Positions 8,841 to 18,312 of a stretch of 64,000 nt of DNA are shown one piece after another. The notes beneath the pieces were generated by a model that saw only the letters and a list, made by a program, of their open reading frames with translations, searched no databases and was not told the DNA's origin. The translations under genes and the position numbers were made by a program. Each line of letters starts with the position of its first letter. The stretch's first letter is position 1. The DNA is from Neolewinella agarilytica (lineage in GTDB: Bacteria; Bacteroidota; Bacteroidia; Chitinophagales; Saprospiraceae), in contig NZ_FOFB01000013.1 in NCBI RefSeq assembly GCF_900110645.1, positions 1 to 64,000 on the forward strand, read 5' to 3'.

Positions 8841-8997
8841 GATTGATAGGTTTTGGCTTGAATACAGTTTTGGGGGCGGTCTGGTTGTGATTCCCACCGC
8901 TCCCCTTCCCCGCTCTGCTTTCTAAAAACATTCTCTGCACCTGCATATGTGCCCAAATCGGACTAAATTGCGAGCGGACCGATAGAAAAATCTTCCC

Positions 8998-10935
8998 GTG
9001 CCCAATCAAGTAAGTCGACGTATTTATGATTTCCTGAAGGATCTGCCTCCTTTTTCGTTCGTAAAAGAGGAAGGGGCACTACTGCAGGTTGCCGGGCGGG
9101 TTGAGGTGCAATATCAGCCCATTGGCTCCATCATTTTTCGTCCGGGAGAGCCACCGCGCGAGCGTTTTTTCCTGGTCAAGGAAGGAGCCGTGGAACTTTT
9201 TGCCGTCAATGAAGGAGAAGAGCGCCTGATTGAGCGTTTTGGCGAAGGAGAAGTGTTCGGCATAAGACCGCTGCTGGCTGAAGACGAGTATCTGTTCCTC
9301 GCCCGTTCCGCAGAAGAGACCTTACTCTACGCCATTAATACGGAGGGATTCCGTGAGCTTCTGCCCAACTACCCCGAACTCAGTAGCTATCTCGCAACAC
9401 TGATGGCGGGCAGCACCCGCTCGGCCCTGCAGGTGAAGGCCCGGCAAGCACCTGCACTCATCGAAAAAGAAAATCTCGGCGGCCCGGATCTGCTGGATCT
9501 GCAGACCATCCACCGGGCACGGGAACCCATCAGTTGCCAGGCCAGCGATCGCATCATTACGGCGGCCAAACTGATGAGTGAGCACAACATTGGCTCCATT
9601 ATTATTGTCGACAAAAAAGAACGCCCCGTAGGTATCATTACGGACAGAGACCTGCGACAGAAGGTCGCCACCGGGATAAAAAGCAACCAGGAGTTAGTCG
9701 TGGAAATCATGCAATCTCCGGTAATCTGTATTCCGCCCTCCATCACCGTAGCGGATGTACAGATCGAGATGATGCGCCACAAGATTAACCATGTGGTGCA
9801 AACGGAAGACGGGACAGATAAGACGCCCCTTACCGGAGTCATCAGTAAGCATGATCTGCTGGTAAAGCAGGGCAATAACCCTGCGATTCTCATTCGTGAA
9901 ATCGCCCGCTCCCAATCCGCTACCGAGCTAAGAGTATTACGCGAACGGGCAGAGCGCCTGCTCAGTCTCTACTTATCCCGTGAGGTTAGTATTTCCTTCA
10001 TCACCACGGTGATGACGCAAATCAACGACGAAATCATCCGTAAATGCATCAAGCTGTCACTAGCACGCATGCAGGCCGACGGGCGCGGTAACCCGCCCGC
10101 CCTCTTCGACTGGCTCGCCCTGGGAAGCCAGGGGCGGGGTGAACAACTCCTCCGGACAGATCAGGACAATGCCCTCATTTTTGAGGACGTGCCCGAAGCG
10201 CGCTACCCTGCCGTAAAAGATTACTTCCTTCAATTATCTTCTTACGCTACTGAATTTCTGAACGATGTAGGCTTTGCTTATTGCCCCGGGGACATGATGG
10301 CCAGCAACCCCAACTGGTGCTTGTCCGTAAGTAAGTGGCAGTCGCAATTCAGCCATTGGATGCACGTAAACACCCCCGAAAGCATGCTGCACACCTCCAT
10401 CTTTTTCGACTTCCGGGGTGTTTGGGGAGACGGCAGTCTGCCCGCCAAACTGACCGCTCATATCTTCAGCAACCTGGAGAAGCCGAGTCAGCGTTTCCTT
10501 TCTTCCCTCGCGCTGGCTGCGTTGGACAATCCATCCCCGCTTACCTTTTTCCGCAACTTCGTCGTGGAGCGATCCGGCGAGCATAAAGATCAGTTTGACC
10601 TGAAGGCCAGAGCCATGCGCCCACTGACGGATGCCGCCAGAGTATTAATGCTGGAAGCCCGGCAGGGAAGTGTCAATAATACCTTTCGTCGTTACGAGCT
10701 CATGGCGAAATTAGAACCTCAGAATGCCGAGTTGTATCAGGCCGCAGCGGAGGCCTATGAGGTCCTTATCCGTCTGCGGGCAACGATGGGTCTGCGGCGA
10801 AACGACTCCGGCCGCTACCTGAAGCCCAGCGAGCTGAGCCGTATGCAACGGCTGCTGCTTCGCAATAGCTTTGGCCCCGTAAAGGAGACACAATCACTAC
10901 TGGAGACCCGTTTCCAGCTTAACTTTCTTCGTTGA
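8998..10935 (+). CDS. cNMP-binding / CBS pair / DUF294 nucleotidyltransferase-like protein
   Basis: The 645-residue product is modular: an N-terminal cyclic-nucleotide-binding-like beta-barrel (about 20-135), a CBS pair (about 178-300; HNIGSIIIVDKKERPVGIIT and TGVISKHDLL), a DUF294 nucleotidyltransferase domain (GSQGRGEQLLRTDQDN from about residue 378) and a DUF294 C-terminal domain. This matches the GlnD-like signalling family whose GSxGRxE...TDQDN motif binds a nucleotide and metal. It likely senses adenine nucleotides through the CBS domains. A GTG at 8998 is the start. The stop overlaps the start of the exonuclease gene (TGATG), a pairing seen in many bacteria. The real reaction is unknown. 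Confidence 0.88.
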   Translation: MPNQVSRRIYDFLKDLPPFSFVKEEGALLQVAGRVEVQYQPIGSIIFRPGEPPRERFFLVKEGAVELFAVNEGEERLIERFGEGEVFGIRPLLAEDEYLFLARSAEETLLYAINTEGFRELLPNYPELSSYLATLMAGSTRSALQVKARQAPALIEKENLGGPDLLDLQTIHRAREPISCQASDRIITAAKLMSEHNIGSIIIVDKKERPVGIITDRDLRQKVATGIKSNQELVVEIMQSPVICIPPSITVADVQIEMMRHKINHVVQTEDGTDKTPLTGVISKHDLLVKQGNNPAILIREIARSQSATELRVLRERAERLLSLYLSREVSISFITTVMTQINDEIIRKCIKLSLARMQADGRGNPPALFDWLALGSQGRGEQLLRTDQDNALIFEDVPEARYPAVKDYFLQLSSYATEFLNDVGFAYCPGDMMASNPNWCLSVSKWQSQFSHWMHVNTPESMLHTSIFFDFRGVWGDGSLPAKLTAHIFSNLEKPSQRFLSSLALAALDNPSPLTFFRNFVVERSGEHKDQFDLKARAMRPLTDAARVLMLEARQGSVNNTFRRYELMAKLEPQNAELYQAAAEAYEVLIRLRATMGLRRNDSGRYLKPSELSRMQRLLLRNSFGPVKETQSLLETRFQLNFLR

Positions 10936-11648
10936 TGGAAGGCTTCGAATGGTTACGAAAGCTTCGGTCGAGCATGGGCAAAAGCAAGGCGAGTGAACCG
11001 GACTCAACCTGGCCGGAATGGTACCAACGCTATTTTAGGGCAACCCCCAATAAGCCAGCGGATGAAGTGCCGCTGGAGGAGCTGCCGATCGTGATCATCG
11101 ACGCCGAAACAACGGGGCTTGACGTTAAGAAGGACCGGCTCCTCAGCATCGGTGCTCTGCGGGCACTGGGTAACAGCCTGCAGATCGCGGACCATTTTGA
11201 AGGCTACCTCCCTACCCCGCCCGATCAGCAGGATGCTCGGGCGGTACACATACATGGCATCATCCCCGGTTCCCGCCGCTATGACTACCTCGAAGAAGAA
11301 GAGCTCATGGAAGGTCTTCTGGAATTTATCGGTGAACGAACGATTGTGGGCCACCACATTGGCTTCGACGTGGAAATGATCAATCGTGCCCTTGAACGCC
11401 TGGGAGCGGGGCCTCTCCGCAACCGGGTAATTGACACCGCTGACCTGGCTAAGCGAATTCAGCCATCGGGCTATTGGTCTCCGCCGGAAAAGTATTCTTT
11501 AGACACCCTGGCCAGGCGGTATCGAATCCCTCTTTCAGACCGGCATACCGCTCTGGGCGACGCTTACATTACCGGAGTACTCTGGCTCAAGCTGAAGGGG
11601 CGTTTACTGGAGAAAGTTGGCAGAGACCTGGTGCTGGGAGATTTATAA
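10935..11648 (+). CDS. DEDDh 3'-5' exonuclease (DnaQ-like)
   Basis: The 237-residue protein carries the DEDDh exonuclease motifs: Exo I DAETTGL (about residue 56), Exo II HHIGFDVEMIN (about 138-148) and Exo III HTALGDAYITG (about 202-212). The fold matches DnaQ, the epsilon subunit type, here as a stand-alone enzyme expected to degrade or proofread nucleic acid with two metal ions. The ATG at 10935 overlaps the upstream stop as TGATG, indicating translational coupling with the cNMP/CBS/DUF294 protein. The first 45 residues are an extra basic helix. Adjacency to DUF294 suggests that nuclease activity or another process is controlled by nucleotide sensing; that part is inference. Confidence 0.88.
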   Translation: MEGFEWLRKLRSSMGKSKASEPDSTWPEWYQRYFRATPNKPADEVPLEELPIVIIDAETTGLDVKKDRLLSIGALRALGNSLQIADHFEGYLPTPPDQQDARAVHIHGIIPGSRRYDYLEEEELMEGLLEFIGERTIVGHHIGFDVEMINRALERLGAGPLRNRVIDTADLAKRIQPSGYWSPPEKYSLDTLARRYRIPLSDRHTALGDAYITGVLWLKLKGRLLEKVGRDLVLGDL

Positions 11649-11760
11649 ACCCTTTCCTGAGCCGGCAGCATCCCTTTAGCTCAAAGAAAGAGAAGCATCA
11701 AAAATATTATGGTAGCGAATAATCGTCAAGAGGGTTATCTTACCCATAAACAGAGACATC

Positions 11761-12663
11761 ATGCAACGACGTAACGCAATTAAACTGGCGGCTAGCCTTC
11801 CCTTCGCCGCCGCACCACTTGCCGTTAAGGCTCAAACTACCAGGAACACCAATAAATTCAATCTCGCTTTTGCTCCCCACGCCGGAATGTTTAAAGCCCA
11901 TGCCGGCGAAGACATTCTGGATCAGATTCGCTGGGCGGCTGATCAGGGCTTCACTGCCTGGGAAGACAACAATATGCCTAAGCGAGAACCAGCCCTGCAA
12001 GCAAAGATTGGCGAGCTGCTGGCCAAACACAATATGACCATGGGCGTCTTTGTGGCCAACAAAATCAATTGGAAAGAACCTACCCTTACGAAAGGAGCCG
12101 GTGAGCATCGTGATGAATTCCTGAAGGACATTCAGGCCTCGGTCGAAATTGCCAAACGCTGCAATGCTAAATGGATGACCGTAGTGCCCGGTTTCGTAGA
12201 GATGCGGCTGGAGCCCATGTACCAGTTTGCCAATGTTGCCGAAACCCTCAAGCAAGGCGCCGCCATTCTGGAACCTCATGAGCTCACCATCGTACTGGAA
12301 CCGCTAAACTACCGGAACCACCCAGGGTTGTTCCTGACCAAAGCTGCCCAGGCGTATGCGCTCTGCAAAGCCGTAGACAGCCCGGCCTGCAAGATCTTAT
12401 TCGACATCTACCACCAGCAAATCCAGGAAGGGAACCTCATCCCCAATATCGATGCTGCATGGGACGAGATCGCCTACTACCAGATTGGTGATAACCCCGG
12501 CCGTAAGGAACCCGGAACGGGAGAAATCAATTACGCCAATGTGCTGGCTCACATTCATAATAAAGGTTTCCGAGGTGTCTACGGTATGGAGCACGGCAAC
12601 AGCCAGGACGGTAAGGCAGGAGAAATGATGGTGATGGACGCTTACCGGAAGGTGGATGTGTAG
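11761..12663 (+). CDS. Secreted sugar-phosphate isomerase/epimerase-like TIM barrel (hydroxypyruvate isomerase family)
   Basis: The 300-residue protein begins with a short signal of the twin-arginine-like kind (MQRRNAIKLAASLPFAAA, then VKAQ), after which a TIM barrel of the AP-endonuclease-2/xylose-isomerase-like family follows. Segments such as VLEPLNYRNHPGLFL (metal-ligand Glu), LFDIYHQQIQEG (Asp/His) and YGMEHGNS (Glu near the C-terminus) match the metal-binding positions of hydroxypyruvate isomerase-like enzymes. It probably isomerises or epimerises a small sugar acid in the periplasm, a common arrangement in Bacteroidota. Substrate is unknown. The gene stands alone between the exonuclease and a repeat-rich spacer. 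Confidence 0.82.
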   Translation: MQRRNAIKLAASLPFAAAPLAVKAQTTRNTNKFNLAFAPHAGMFKAHAGEDILDQIRWAADQGFTAWEDNNMPKREPALQAKIGELLAKHNMTMGVFVANKINWKEPTLTKGAGEHRDEFLKDIQASVEIAKRCNAKWMTVVPGFVEMRLEPMYQFANVAETLKQGAAILEPHELTIVLEPLNYRNHPGLFLTKAAQAYALCKAVDSPACKILFDIYHQQIQEGNLIPNIDAAWDEIAYYQIGDNPGRKEPGTGEINYANVLAHIHNKGFRGVYGMEHGNSQDGKAGEMMVMDAYRKVDV

Positions 12664-12670
12664 GGGGGGG

Positions 12671-12768
12671 AGTTGCAGGTTACAGGTTGCAGGTTGCAGG
12701 TTGCAGGTTGCAAGTTGCGGGTTACGGGTTATGCTCCCTGCAACCTGCACCCTGCACCCTGCCCCTAC
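12671..12768. repeat. Heptamer tandem repeat (GGTTGCA-type) with inverted counterpart
   Basis: Bases 12671-12729 consist of about eight degenerate copies of a 7-bp unit (ggttgca/ggttaca/agttgcg). Bases 12734-12768 then carry CCTGCA-rich sequence roughly complementary to it (ccctgcaacctgcaccc). The array can therefore fold on itself. It sits between two convergent genes, where it could serve as a bidirectional transcription barrier, and its 3' part runs into the last codons of the minus-strand gene. Confidence 0.75.
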
Positions 12769-15617
12769 TGCTCTATCTCATTCCCCTCCAACAGGCGCCA
12801 ACTTTCCCGTGCGACGGCCCGGAGTCGCGGAGATAATTCCTCGGCCACGGCATACTTTTTCAGTAACGGCAGGTAGTCCTGGTTCCGCAGGCGCCCCATC
12901 AGCTTTAGCGCGGAGAGTTGCAGGCGGCGATCCTTGCCCTCCATACTTTGCATTAAAGATTTGAATTCCCGACGACGGAGTACTTCCATTGAGTCCCGGG
13001 TAGGCAGAATGGGCTGGGTCACTTCGCCAGTCTGTCGTTGCCGGGCTTCCAGAATGGGGATCAGGCTCCGCTGTACCGAGCTTTCCAGCAGGTTATCCAG
13101 GAACTCAATGGCGCTTATTTGCTCTTCGATGGTTCCTTTGGTCAAAGCCCGGTGCACGGGAATAATGTCTGTGGGAGGATAGCGCAGACCTAACAACCTC
13201 ATTAATCGCTCAAAGGTGCCCGCCATCCGCTGGCGCAGTAGATTGGCGTACCCTTCGCGGTAATCCAACTCTTCTTCGTCCGTTGTAACTGTCAGCAGGA
13301 TGTTCTGGACATTGAGCCTCTCCTGCAAACTCTCATAGGACTCCATTTCTTCCATCAACAACCGGTAAATGGTTTTAGCCGGCAGAACTCTGTTTGGAAA
13401 ATCACGACGGAGTTTATTGAGTCCCCGAACGGCCTGCAGGCGCGTTTCATAGTCATGTGGTGCATAGCGTTCTATGCAGCCGATGAGCAGGTCGACGGAA
13501 GCACGGCTATCCAGCTGGCTCAACACGGCCGGTAAACGGCGCAGCTCCTGAACGGAAATTTCTCCGGACCGGATCAAGTCTGGCAATACTGCCGTTAACC
13601 CCGGGCCATACTGAACGAGCGCCTGCTCTACCTGTTTACGTAATTTAGGCTCCGTGATGAGCTGTAGAAGAGGGCGAATAAACTCTTCGTGTTGGTACTC
13701 CCCGGCGGAAATAACGGCGTGTTTAGCTACCACCGGATCATCATCAATCAGACAGGACAAGATGAAGCTCCGCGCAGATACGGATTGCGCCCGGCCACAA
13801 GCCCTTAGCACGTACTCCGCCCATTCCCGCCGCTGCGCGGCGGGCATACTGCGCATAGATCGTATCCTTGCTCGTATCCGCTGAGCAACATCCCAGCGAT
13901 CCCGGCTTACTTCATTTCCTGATGTTTCCGTCGCCAGGCTCACCAATGCCGGTCCGGCGATTGCTACCGATTCATCCTCCAGGCATTCCCTCAGGATTCC
14001 CCGCACGCTGGACTCCGGACGGGAGAACAGATAGTCAAAGGCAGCTGCACGTACCTGCGGATCATTGTCCTTGATCAAAGAGGACACCTCTGATACCAGA
14101 TCAGCTCCTGGTTGCAGGTATAAACTCCGCAAGGCTCTGGCCCGGACATTTGCGGAGGGGTGATTCAGGAGTTTGCGCACCGGGGTCCGTAAGGAAGTGT
14201 CCGCCAGGCTATCTGACCGCTCCAGTACGTAGAGTAATTGACGCTCCTGAGAGGTCATCTTTCCATCTTTCAACACCTGCAAAAAGCCCGCCAAAACCTG
14301 TTTATGGGTACTCTTCATCCGGTTTCTCTTCTCACGGGGTTGCAGGTGAGACAGTTGGTCCCTAAAGGCGTCCATATACTCTTCGCGAATCATCAGCACA
14401 CAGACCAACCAGACAACGGTAAAAAGAATAACCACCCAGCTAATACTTGCTGCGGAGAAGCCCGCTATCTGTGTAAGCAGGATCAGGATCAAGCCACCCA
14501 GCCCGCCGGCAGCACTGTCGATAAAGACATCGATATAGGTCTTTACCTGTTTTTTCGTTTCCGCGTCTACTGGCAGGAAAAGCATCTCGGACGAAGCACG
14601 CGAAAGGCTCTGCTTTAAACTCCCGTCGGTAGCCCGACTGAAAGTAGCCGCTCCCAGCCCCGGTAGAAATAGCATTACTAATGCCCCGAGCCCCAGCCCC
14701 AGCGGTAAGAAGAGTAAGGCTCCGCTTACCCCAAACAGGCGAACAATTCGCTGCGTGAGTAACAACTGAATCAGAAGAGCGATGATATTGAAAGTCGAAT
14801 ACCAAAAGCCAAAAAAGGCCGCAAGCCGCTCCTGACTACCATAGCGAACGGCGGCAAGAGCACTGAACTGATAATCCACCAGCTTAGCCACCGTAACGCT
14901 TAAGGCGATAATGGCGCACATAAGTAACAGGTGCTTACTCTCCAGAATCAGACGATGGGGAGCCTTAAACTCCTCGGCGGATTTCTTTTTGCGGCTCACC
15001 TTACTACGGGTACGACTCACATAGCGCCGCCAGATAAAGGCCGTCAGCAAAATACAGGGCAGGAGCAACAGAGCGGCTATGAGCATCAGGTTGCGCGCGC
15101 CAATGTCCTGAACGAATAAATTGGTTACGTAGCCGCCGGCAATACCCCCGGCAATGGCACCAGCGCCGATGAGCCCGAAGAGGCGTTTAGACTGGCGGAC
15201 GTCAAAGACGAAGCTGGCCATCATCCAGAATTGGCTGGCGGCCAGAACACCAAATATAGCTACCCACAGATAGAGTGCCACTGACACGGCTGGCCGAATG
15301 GAGGGATACTTCATTAACCAGCCACAAAGACCAAGTATGACCAACAGGATGGTCAGTGACGCAATCATTACCCGGATCAGGCTATTGTAGCGAAGGGCAA
15401 AGGCATAACCAGTAGAAACCACCGCGGCCAAGAAGGCCGTAATCACAAACATATAGGGCAGGCCAACGGCGCCATACTCATTGAGGAACAGGGCACTTGC
15501 AGTTGGCTTTACCATTAGCAAAATGGCAATGATCAGAAATATCAATAGTTGTAAAACCAGCACAGCTCCCCATTCCCCCGGTCGGGCCCGAAATATTTTG
15601 CGGAGGAATTCTTGCAC
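12765..15617 (-). CDS. Npt/TLC-like nucleotide transporter fused to HEAT repeats
   Basis: The first 430 residues of this 950-residue protein contain about 12 membrane helices, beginning LLIFLIIAILLMVKPTASAL, and resemble the ATP/ADP translocase (Npt1/Npt2, TLC) and major-facilitator-like families. The rest is soluble and shows repeated helical pairs of the HEAT type (for example LLNHPSANVRARALRSLY, IKDNDPQVRAAAFDYLF, IDDDPVVAKHAVISAGEYQH). Classical TLC carriers exchange nucleotides in intracellular parasites; free-living Bacteroidota have HEAT-fused relatives of unknown substrate. The protein should sit in the inner membrane with the HEAT part in the cytoplasm as a regulatory or docking platform. 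Transport specificity is not visible from sequence. Confidence 0.78.
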   Translation of the reverse strand: MQEFLRKIFRARPGEWGAVLVLQLLIFLIIAILLMVKPTASALFLNEYGAVGLPYMFVITAFLAAVVSTGYAFALRYNSLIRVMIASLTILLVILGLCGWLMKYPSIRPAVSVALYLWVAIFGVLAASQFWMMASFVFDVRQSKRLFGLIGAGAIAGGIAGGYVTNLFVQDIGARNLMLIAALLLLPCILLTAFIWRRYVSRTRSKVSRKKKSAEEFKAPHRLILESKHLLLMCAIIALSVTVAKLVDYQFSALAAVRYGSQERLAAFFGFWYSTFNIIALLIQLLLTQRIVRLFGVSGALLFLPLGLGLGALVMLFLPGLGAATFSRATDGSLKQSLSRASSEMLFLPVDAETKKQVKTYIDVFIDSAAGGLGGLILILLTQIAGFSAASISWVVILFTVVWLVCVLMIREEYMDAFRDQLSHLQPREKRNRMKSTHKQVLAGFLQVLKDGKMTSQERQLLYVLERSDSLADTSLRTPVRKLLNHPSANVRARALRSLYLQPGADLVSEVSSLIKDNDPQVRAAAFDYLFSRPESSVRGILRECLEDESVAIAGPALVSLATETSGNEVSRDRWDVAQRIRARIRSMRSMPAAQRREWAEYVLRACGRAQSVSARSFILSCLIDDDPVVAKHAVISAGEYQHEEFIRPLLQLITEPKLRKQVEQALVQYGPGLTAVLPDLIRSGEISVQELRRLPAVLSQLDSRASVDLLIGCIERYAPHDYETRLQAVRGLNKLRRDFPNRVLPAKTIYRLLMEEMESYESLQERLNVQNILLTVTTDEEELDYREGYANLLRQRMAGTFERLMRLLGLRYPPTDIIPVHRALTKGTIEEQISAIEFLDNLLESSVQRSLIPILEARQRQTGEVTQPILPTRDSMEVLRRREFKSLMQSMEGKDRRLQLSALKLMGRLRNQDYLPLLKKYAVAEELSPRLRAVARESWRLLEGNEIEQ

Positions 15618-15785
15618 AGACGGCTGGAGTAAGGTGGTGATGCGGCGAAGATCGTTATTTACTTCGGCTTTTGGTCGATCACGGTCACCTTCTCTGCTTT
15701 AAAACTTCCCCTGCACCCGCGGCCGCGCCTGAACTTGCCAACACGCACCGTTGACTCTATTCTCTTCAAGCTAAATTTGCTGTGA

Positions 15786-16325
15786 TTAATTTTCTTCCGA
15801 GCTCCCCAGAGTCGCCAAATAATTATTCAGCATTTCCATAGGCTTCACTACCGCCACCCGTCCGGAACGGACGAATTCGTACACTTTGAATTTCTTCAGG
15901 TCTTGCAATAAAGCCTCCGTTTCGTGCTCGTGGCCGGTCTTTTCAATGACTACGAATTCCGGTTCAATCAGCAATACCCGGGCGTTGTGCCGGCGGATCA
16001 GCTGCTCGACTTCACTACCATTGCTGAATACCTCGATGGGCACTTTATACAGGGCAATTTCCTGGTGTACAATCTGGCTGTCATCGTAATAAAACGCCTT
16101 TAGCACATCCACCTGCTTATCCAGCTGAGCCACCAACTTTATCACCATCTCTTTGGTTACGTCCACCACGATGGTAAACCGGTGGATCGTCGGGTCACTA
16201 CTCTGACTCGTCGTCAGACTAGGTATATTGATATTCCGGCGATTGAAAATGCCAACTACCCGGGACAAAAGCCCCGCCTGGTCTTCAGTAAAAACGGTGA
16301 TGGTGTAAGAATTGATTTCACTCAT
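15786..16325 (-). CDS. ilvN: Acetolactate synthase small (regulatory) subunit
   Basis: The 179-residue protein has an N-terminal ACT domain (YTITVFTEDQAGLLSRVVGIFNRRNINIPSL) and the C-terminal domain typical of IlvN/IlvH. It binds the large subunit IlvB and gives valine feedback inhibition of the first common step in valine, leucine and isoleucine synthesis. It is the third gene of a minus-strand ilvD-ilvB-ilvN set. A 174-bp spacer with a tandem repeat separates it from ilvB, so it may have reduced or separate expression. Length and motifs are normal. Confidence 0.94.
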   Translation of the reverse strand: MSEINSYTITVFTEDQAGLLSRVVGIFNRRNINIPSLTTSQSSDPTIHRFTIVVDVTKEMVIKLVAQLDKQVDVLKAFYYDDSQIVHQEIALYKVPIEVFSNGSEVEQLIRRHNARVLLIEPEFVVIEKTGHEHETEALLQDLKKFKVYEFVRSGRVAVVKPMEMLNNYLATLGSSEEN

Positions 16326-16427
16326 ACTATAATAATCTTTGGGTGCAGATACTCAGGCAGGCTTAGCGAGGGGCCGCAGGGTGCAATGTGGGTTAAAAAG
16401 CAATGATCTCCCTACCTACACACTCCC

Positions 16428-16501
16428 TTGACCAACTCATTGACTCCTTGACCATCTGACTGCCCGACTGTTTGACTCCTTGACTATCTGACTGTTTAAC
16501 T
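16428..16501. repeat. 32-bp-period tandem repeat in the ilvB-ilvN spacer
   Basis: Two units starting at 16440 and 16472 share 22 of 23 bases (ttgactccttgac then atctgactg), with a partial unit before them. The repeat is rich in TTGACT and CTGACTG words and ends at the last codons of ilvB. It lies between cotranscribed genes, so length changes by slippage could alter mRNA structure or stability between the two subunit genes. Confidence 0.7.
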
Positions 16502-18254
16502 ACTTAATATCCTCCGGACCTAAAATCACCTCACTAACCGCCTTACCACTTGGCACCATCGGGAAGACATTGTCTTCCTTTACGGTCGTAACGTGCAACA
16601 GGTAGGGGCCTTTATGCGCCAGCATTTCAGCGATGGCTTCCTTAACGTCAGCCGGATTGTTAATACTCCTTCCGGGAACGCCGAACCCCTTAGCAATGGT
16701 CACAAAGTCAGGGTTGACCAATTCAACGGAGCTATATCTTTTTTCGTGGAACAATTCCTGCCACTGGCGAACCATGCCAAGGAAGTTGTTATCCAGCAAA
16801 ACAATCTTCACACCTACATTCCACTGAGCGCAAAGTCCCAGTTCCTGTAGCGTCATCTGAAAGCCTCCATCCCCGATAAAAGCGATGGTTTCCCGCTCCG
16901 GGTCTGCATATTTGGCACCGAAGGCTGCTGGCAGTCCGTACCCCATCGTTCCGGCTCCGCCGGAAGAGACCCACTGGTCATGCCCCTTATACTGATAATA
17001 GCGGGCGGCCATCATCTGGTGCTGACCTACATCGGTAGCTACGATGGCCTGACCGTCGGTCTGATTACTCACTTCCCGAATGACCTGTCCCATCCGGATT
17101 TGTCCGTCTGCTGTTGGTGTAATTGCCTCATCAATAACCCGCTTTTTCTCAATGCGGGTGCATTCGTTGAAACGACCAACCCACTCCGGATAGCTCTTTT
17201 TTTCTACCAGAGGTAAGAGTTTTTCCAGCGCTTCTTTGGCGTCTCCGAGAACGGGCGCGTCGGCTTTCACGTTCTTGTTCAGTTCTGCCGGATCTACTTC
17301 GATGTGCACCACCTTACTGTCAGGCAGATAGGTAGACAGTTTACCCGTCACCCGGTCATCAAATCGCATACCAATGGCGACAACCACATCCGCATCGTTC
17401 TGCAGAAAGTTCGGACCATAATTCCCGTGCATGCCCAGCATGCCCATAAAGAGGGGGTGATCATCGGGCAAGGCCGACAAACCGTGACAGGTTGCACCAA
17501 CCGGAATACCGGTCTTATCCACAAAATCTCTGAAGATTTCCTGAGCGTGCGCAATGTGGATACCGTGGCCGGCCAGAATCATCGGTTGTTTAGCACCGTT
17601 GATCAATTCAGCCGCGGCCACCAGCTGGCTTTTCCTGACCTTATTGTAAGGTATATAGCTACGGATCTCCTGATCCCTGGGATAAACGAAGTCGACCATG
17701 GCCAACTGTGCATCCTTGGTTATATCGATCAGTACGGGCCCTGGCCGTCCGCTATTGGCGATATAAAAGGCTTTCTTGAATACCCAGGCGATATCCTTTG
17801 GATCCGTAATCTGATAGTTCCATTTGGTAACGGGAATGGTACAATTGATGACGTCTACTTCCTGAAAAGCATCGCTTCCCAACAAGTGTCCATGGACCTG
17901 CCCGGTAATGGCAACCAGCGGTAAGGAATCCAGCTGAGCATCACAAAGGCCGGTCAGCAGGTTAGTAGCTCCCGGGCCTGAAGTAGCCATACAGACGCCC
18001 GTCTGCCGCTTAATGCGGGCGTATCCTTCGGCGGCATGAATCGCCCCCTGCTCATGTCGGGGAAGGATATGCGTCAGCTTATCCTCAAAGTCAATGAGAG
18101 AATCATAGACCGGCATAATCGCTCCTCCGGGGTAACCAAAGATCGTATCTACGCCTTCATTAATCAGGCACCGCAAGACGGCTTCCGCCCCCCGAATCAA
18201 GTTCGGAGCCGGTGCTTTGCCGTTGGAGGAAGGTTTGGTGGCAGTGGTATTCAT
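16500..18254 (-). CDS. ilvB: Acetolactate synthase large (catalytic) subunit, biosynthetic type
   Basis: This 584-residue thiamine-diphosphate enzyme condenses two pyruvates to acetolactate, or pyruvate and 2-oxobutyrate to acetohydroxybutyrate. The N-terminal domain contains [16 protein letters not shown] and the catalytic glutamate segment [15 protein letters not shown]. The C-terminal domain has the ThDP-binding motif [13 protein letters not shown]...[15 protein letters not shown]. All parts are present and the length is normal for the biosynthetic enzyme. It lies 58 bp after ilvD and upstream of ilvN, all on the minus strand, and is probably controlled from the leader region upstream of ilvD. 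Confidence 0.96.
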   Translation of the reverse strand: MNTTATKPSSNGKAPAPNLIRGAEAVLRCLINEGVDTIFGYPGGAIMPVYDSLIDFEDKLTHILPRHEQGAIHAAEGYARIKRQTGVCMATSGPGATNLLTGLCDAQLDSLPLVAITGQVHGHLLGSDAFQEVDVINCTIPVTKWNYQITDPKDIAWVFKKAFYIANSGRPGPVLIDITKDAQLAMVDFVYPRDQEIRSYIPYNKVRKSQLVAAAELINGAKQPMILAGHGIHIAHAQEIFRDFVDKTGIPVGATCHGLSALPDDHPLFMGMLGMHGNYGPNFLQNDADVVVAIGMRFDDRVTGKLSTYLPDSKVVHIEVDPAELNKNVKADAPVLGDAKEALEKLLPLVEKKSYPEWVGRFNECTRIEKKRVIDEAITPTADGQIRMGQVIREVSNQTDGQAIVATDVGQHQMMAARYYQYKGHDQWVSSGGAGTMGYGLPAAFGAKYADPERETIAFIGDGGFQMTLQELGLCAQWNVGVKIVLLDNNFLGMVRQWQELFHEKRYSSVELVNPDFVTIAKGFGVPGRSINNPADVKEAIAEMLAHKGPYLLHVTTVKEDNVFPMVPSGKAVSEVILGPEDIK

Positions 18255-18312
18255 ATCACTCTGCTTTACTAATTCTCGTTGTATAAACTTGGGTCTCTTT
18301 TGGGCTGACGAA

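Noticed and set aside
12671-12768. Possible CRISPR array at the heptamer repeat
   Set aside because: The unit is 7 bp without unique spacers, and no cas genes are in the window.
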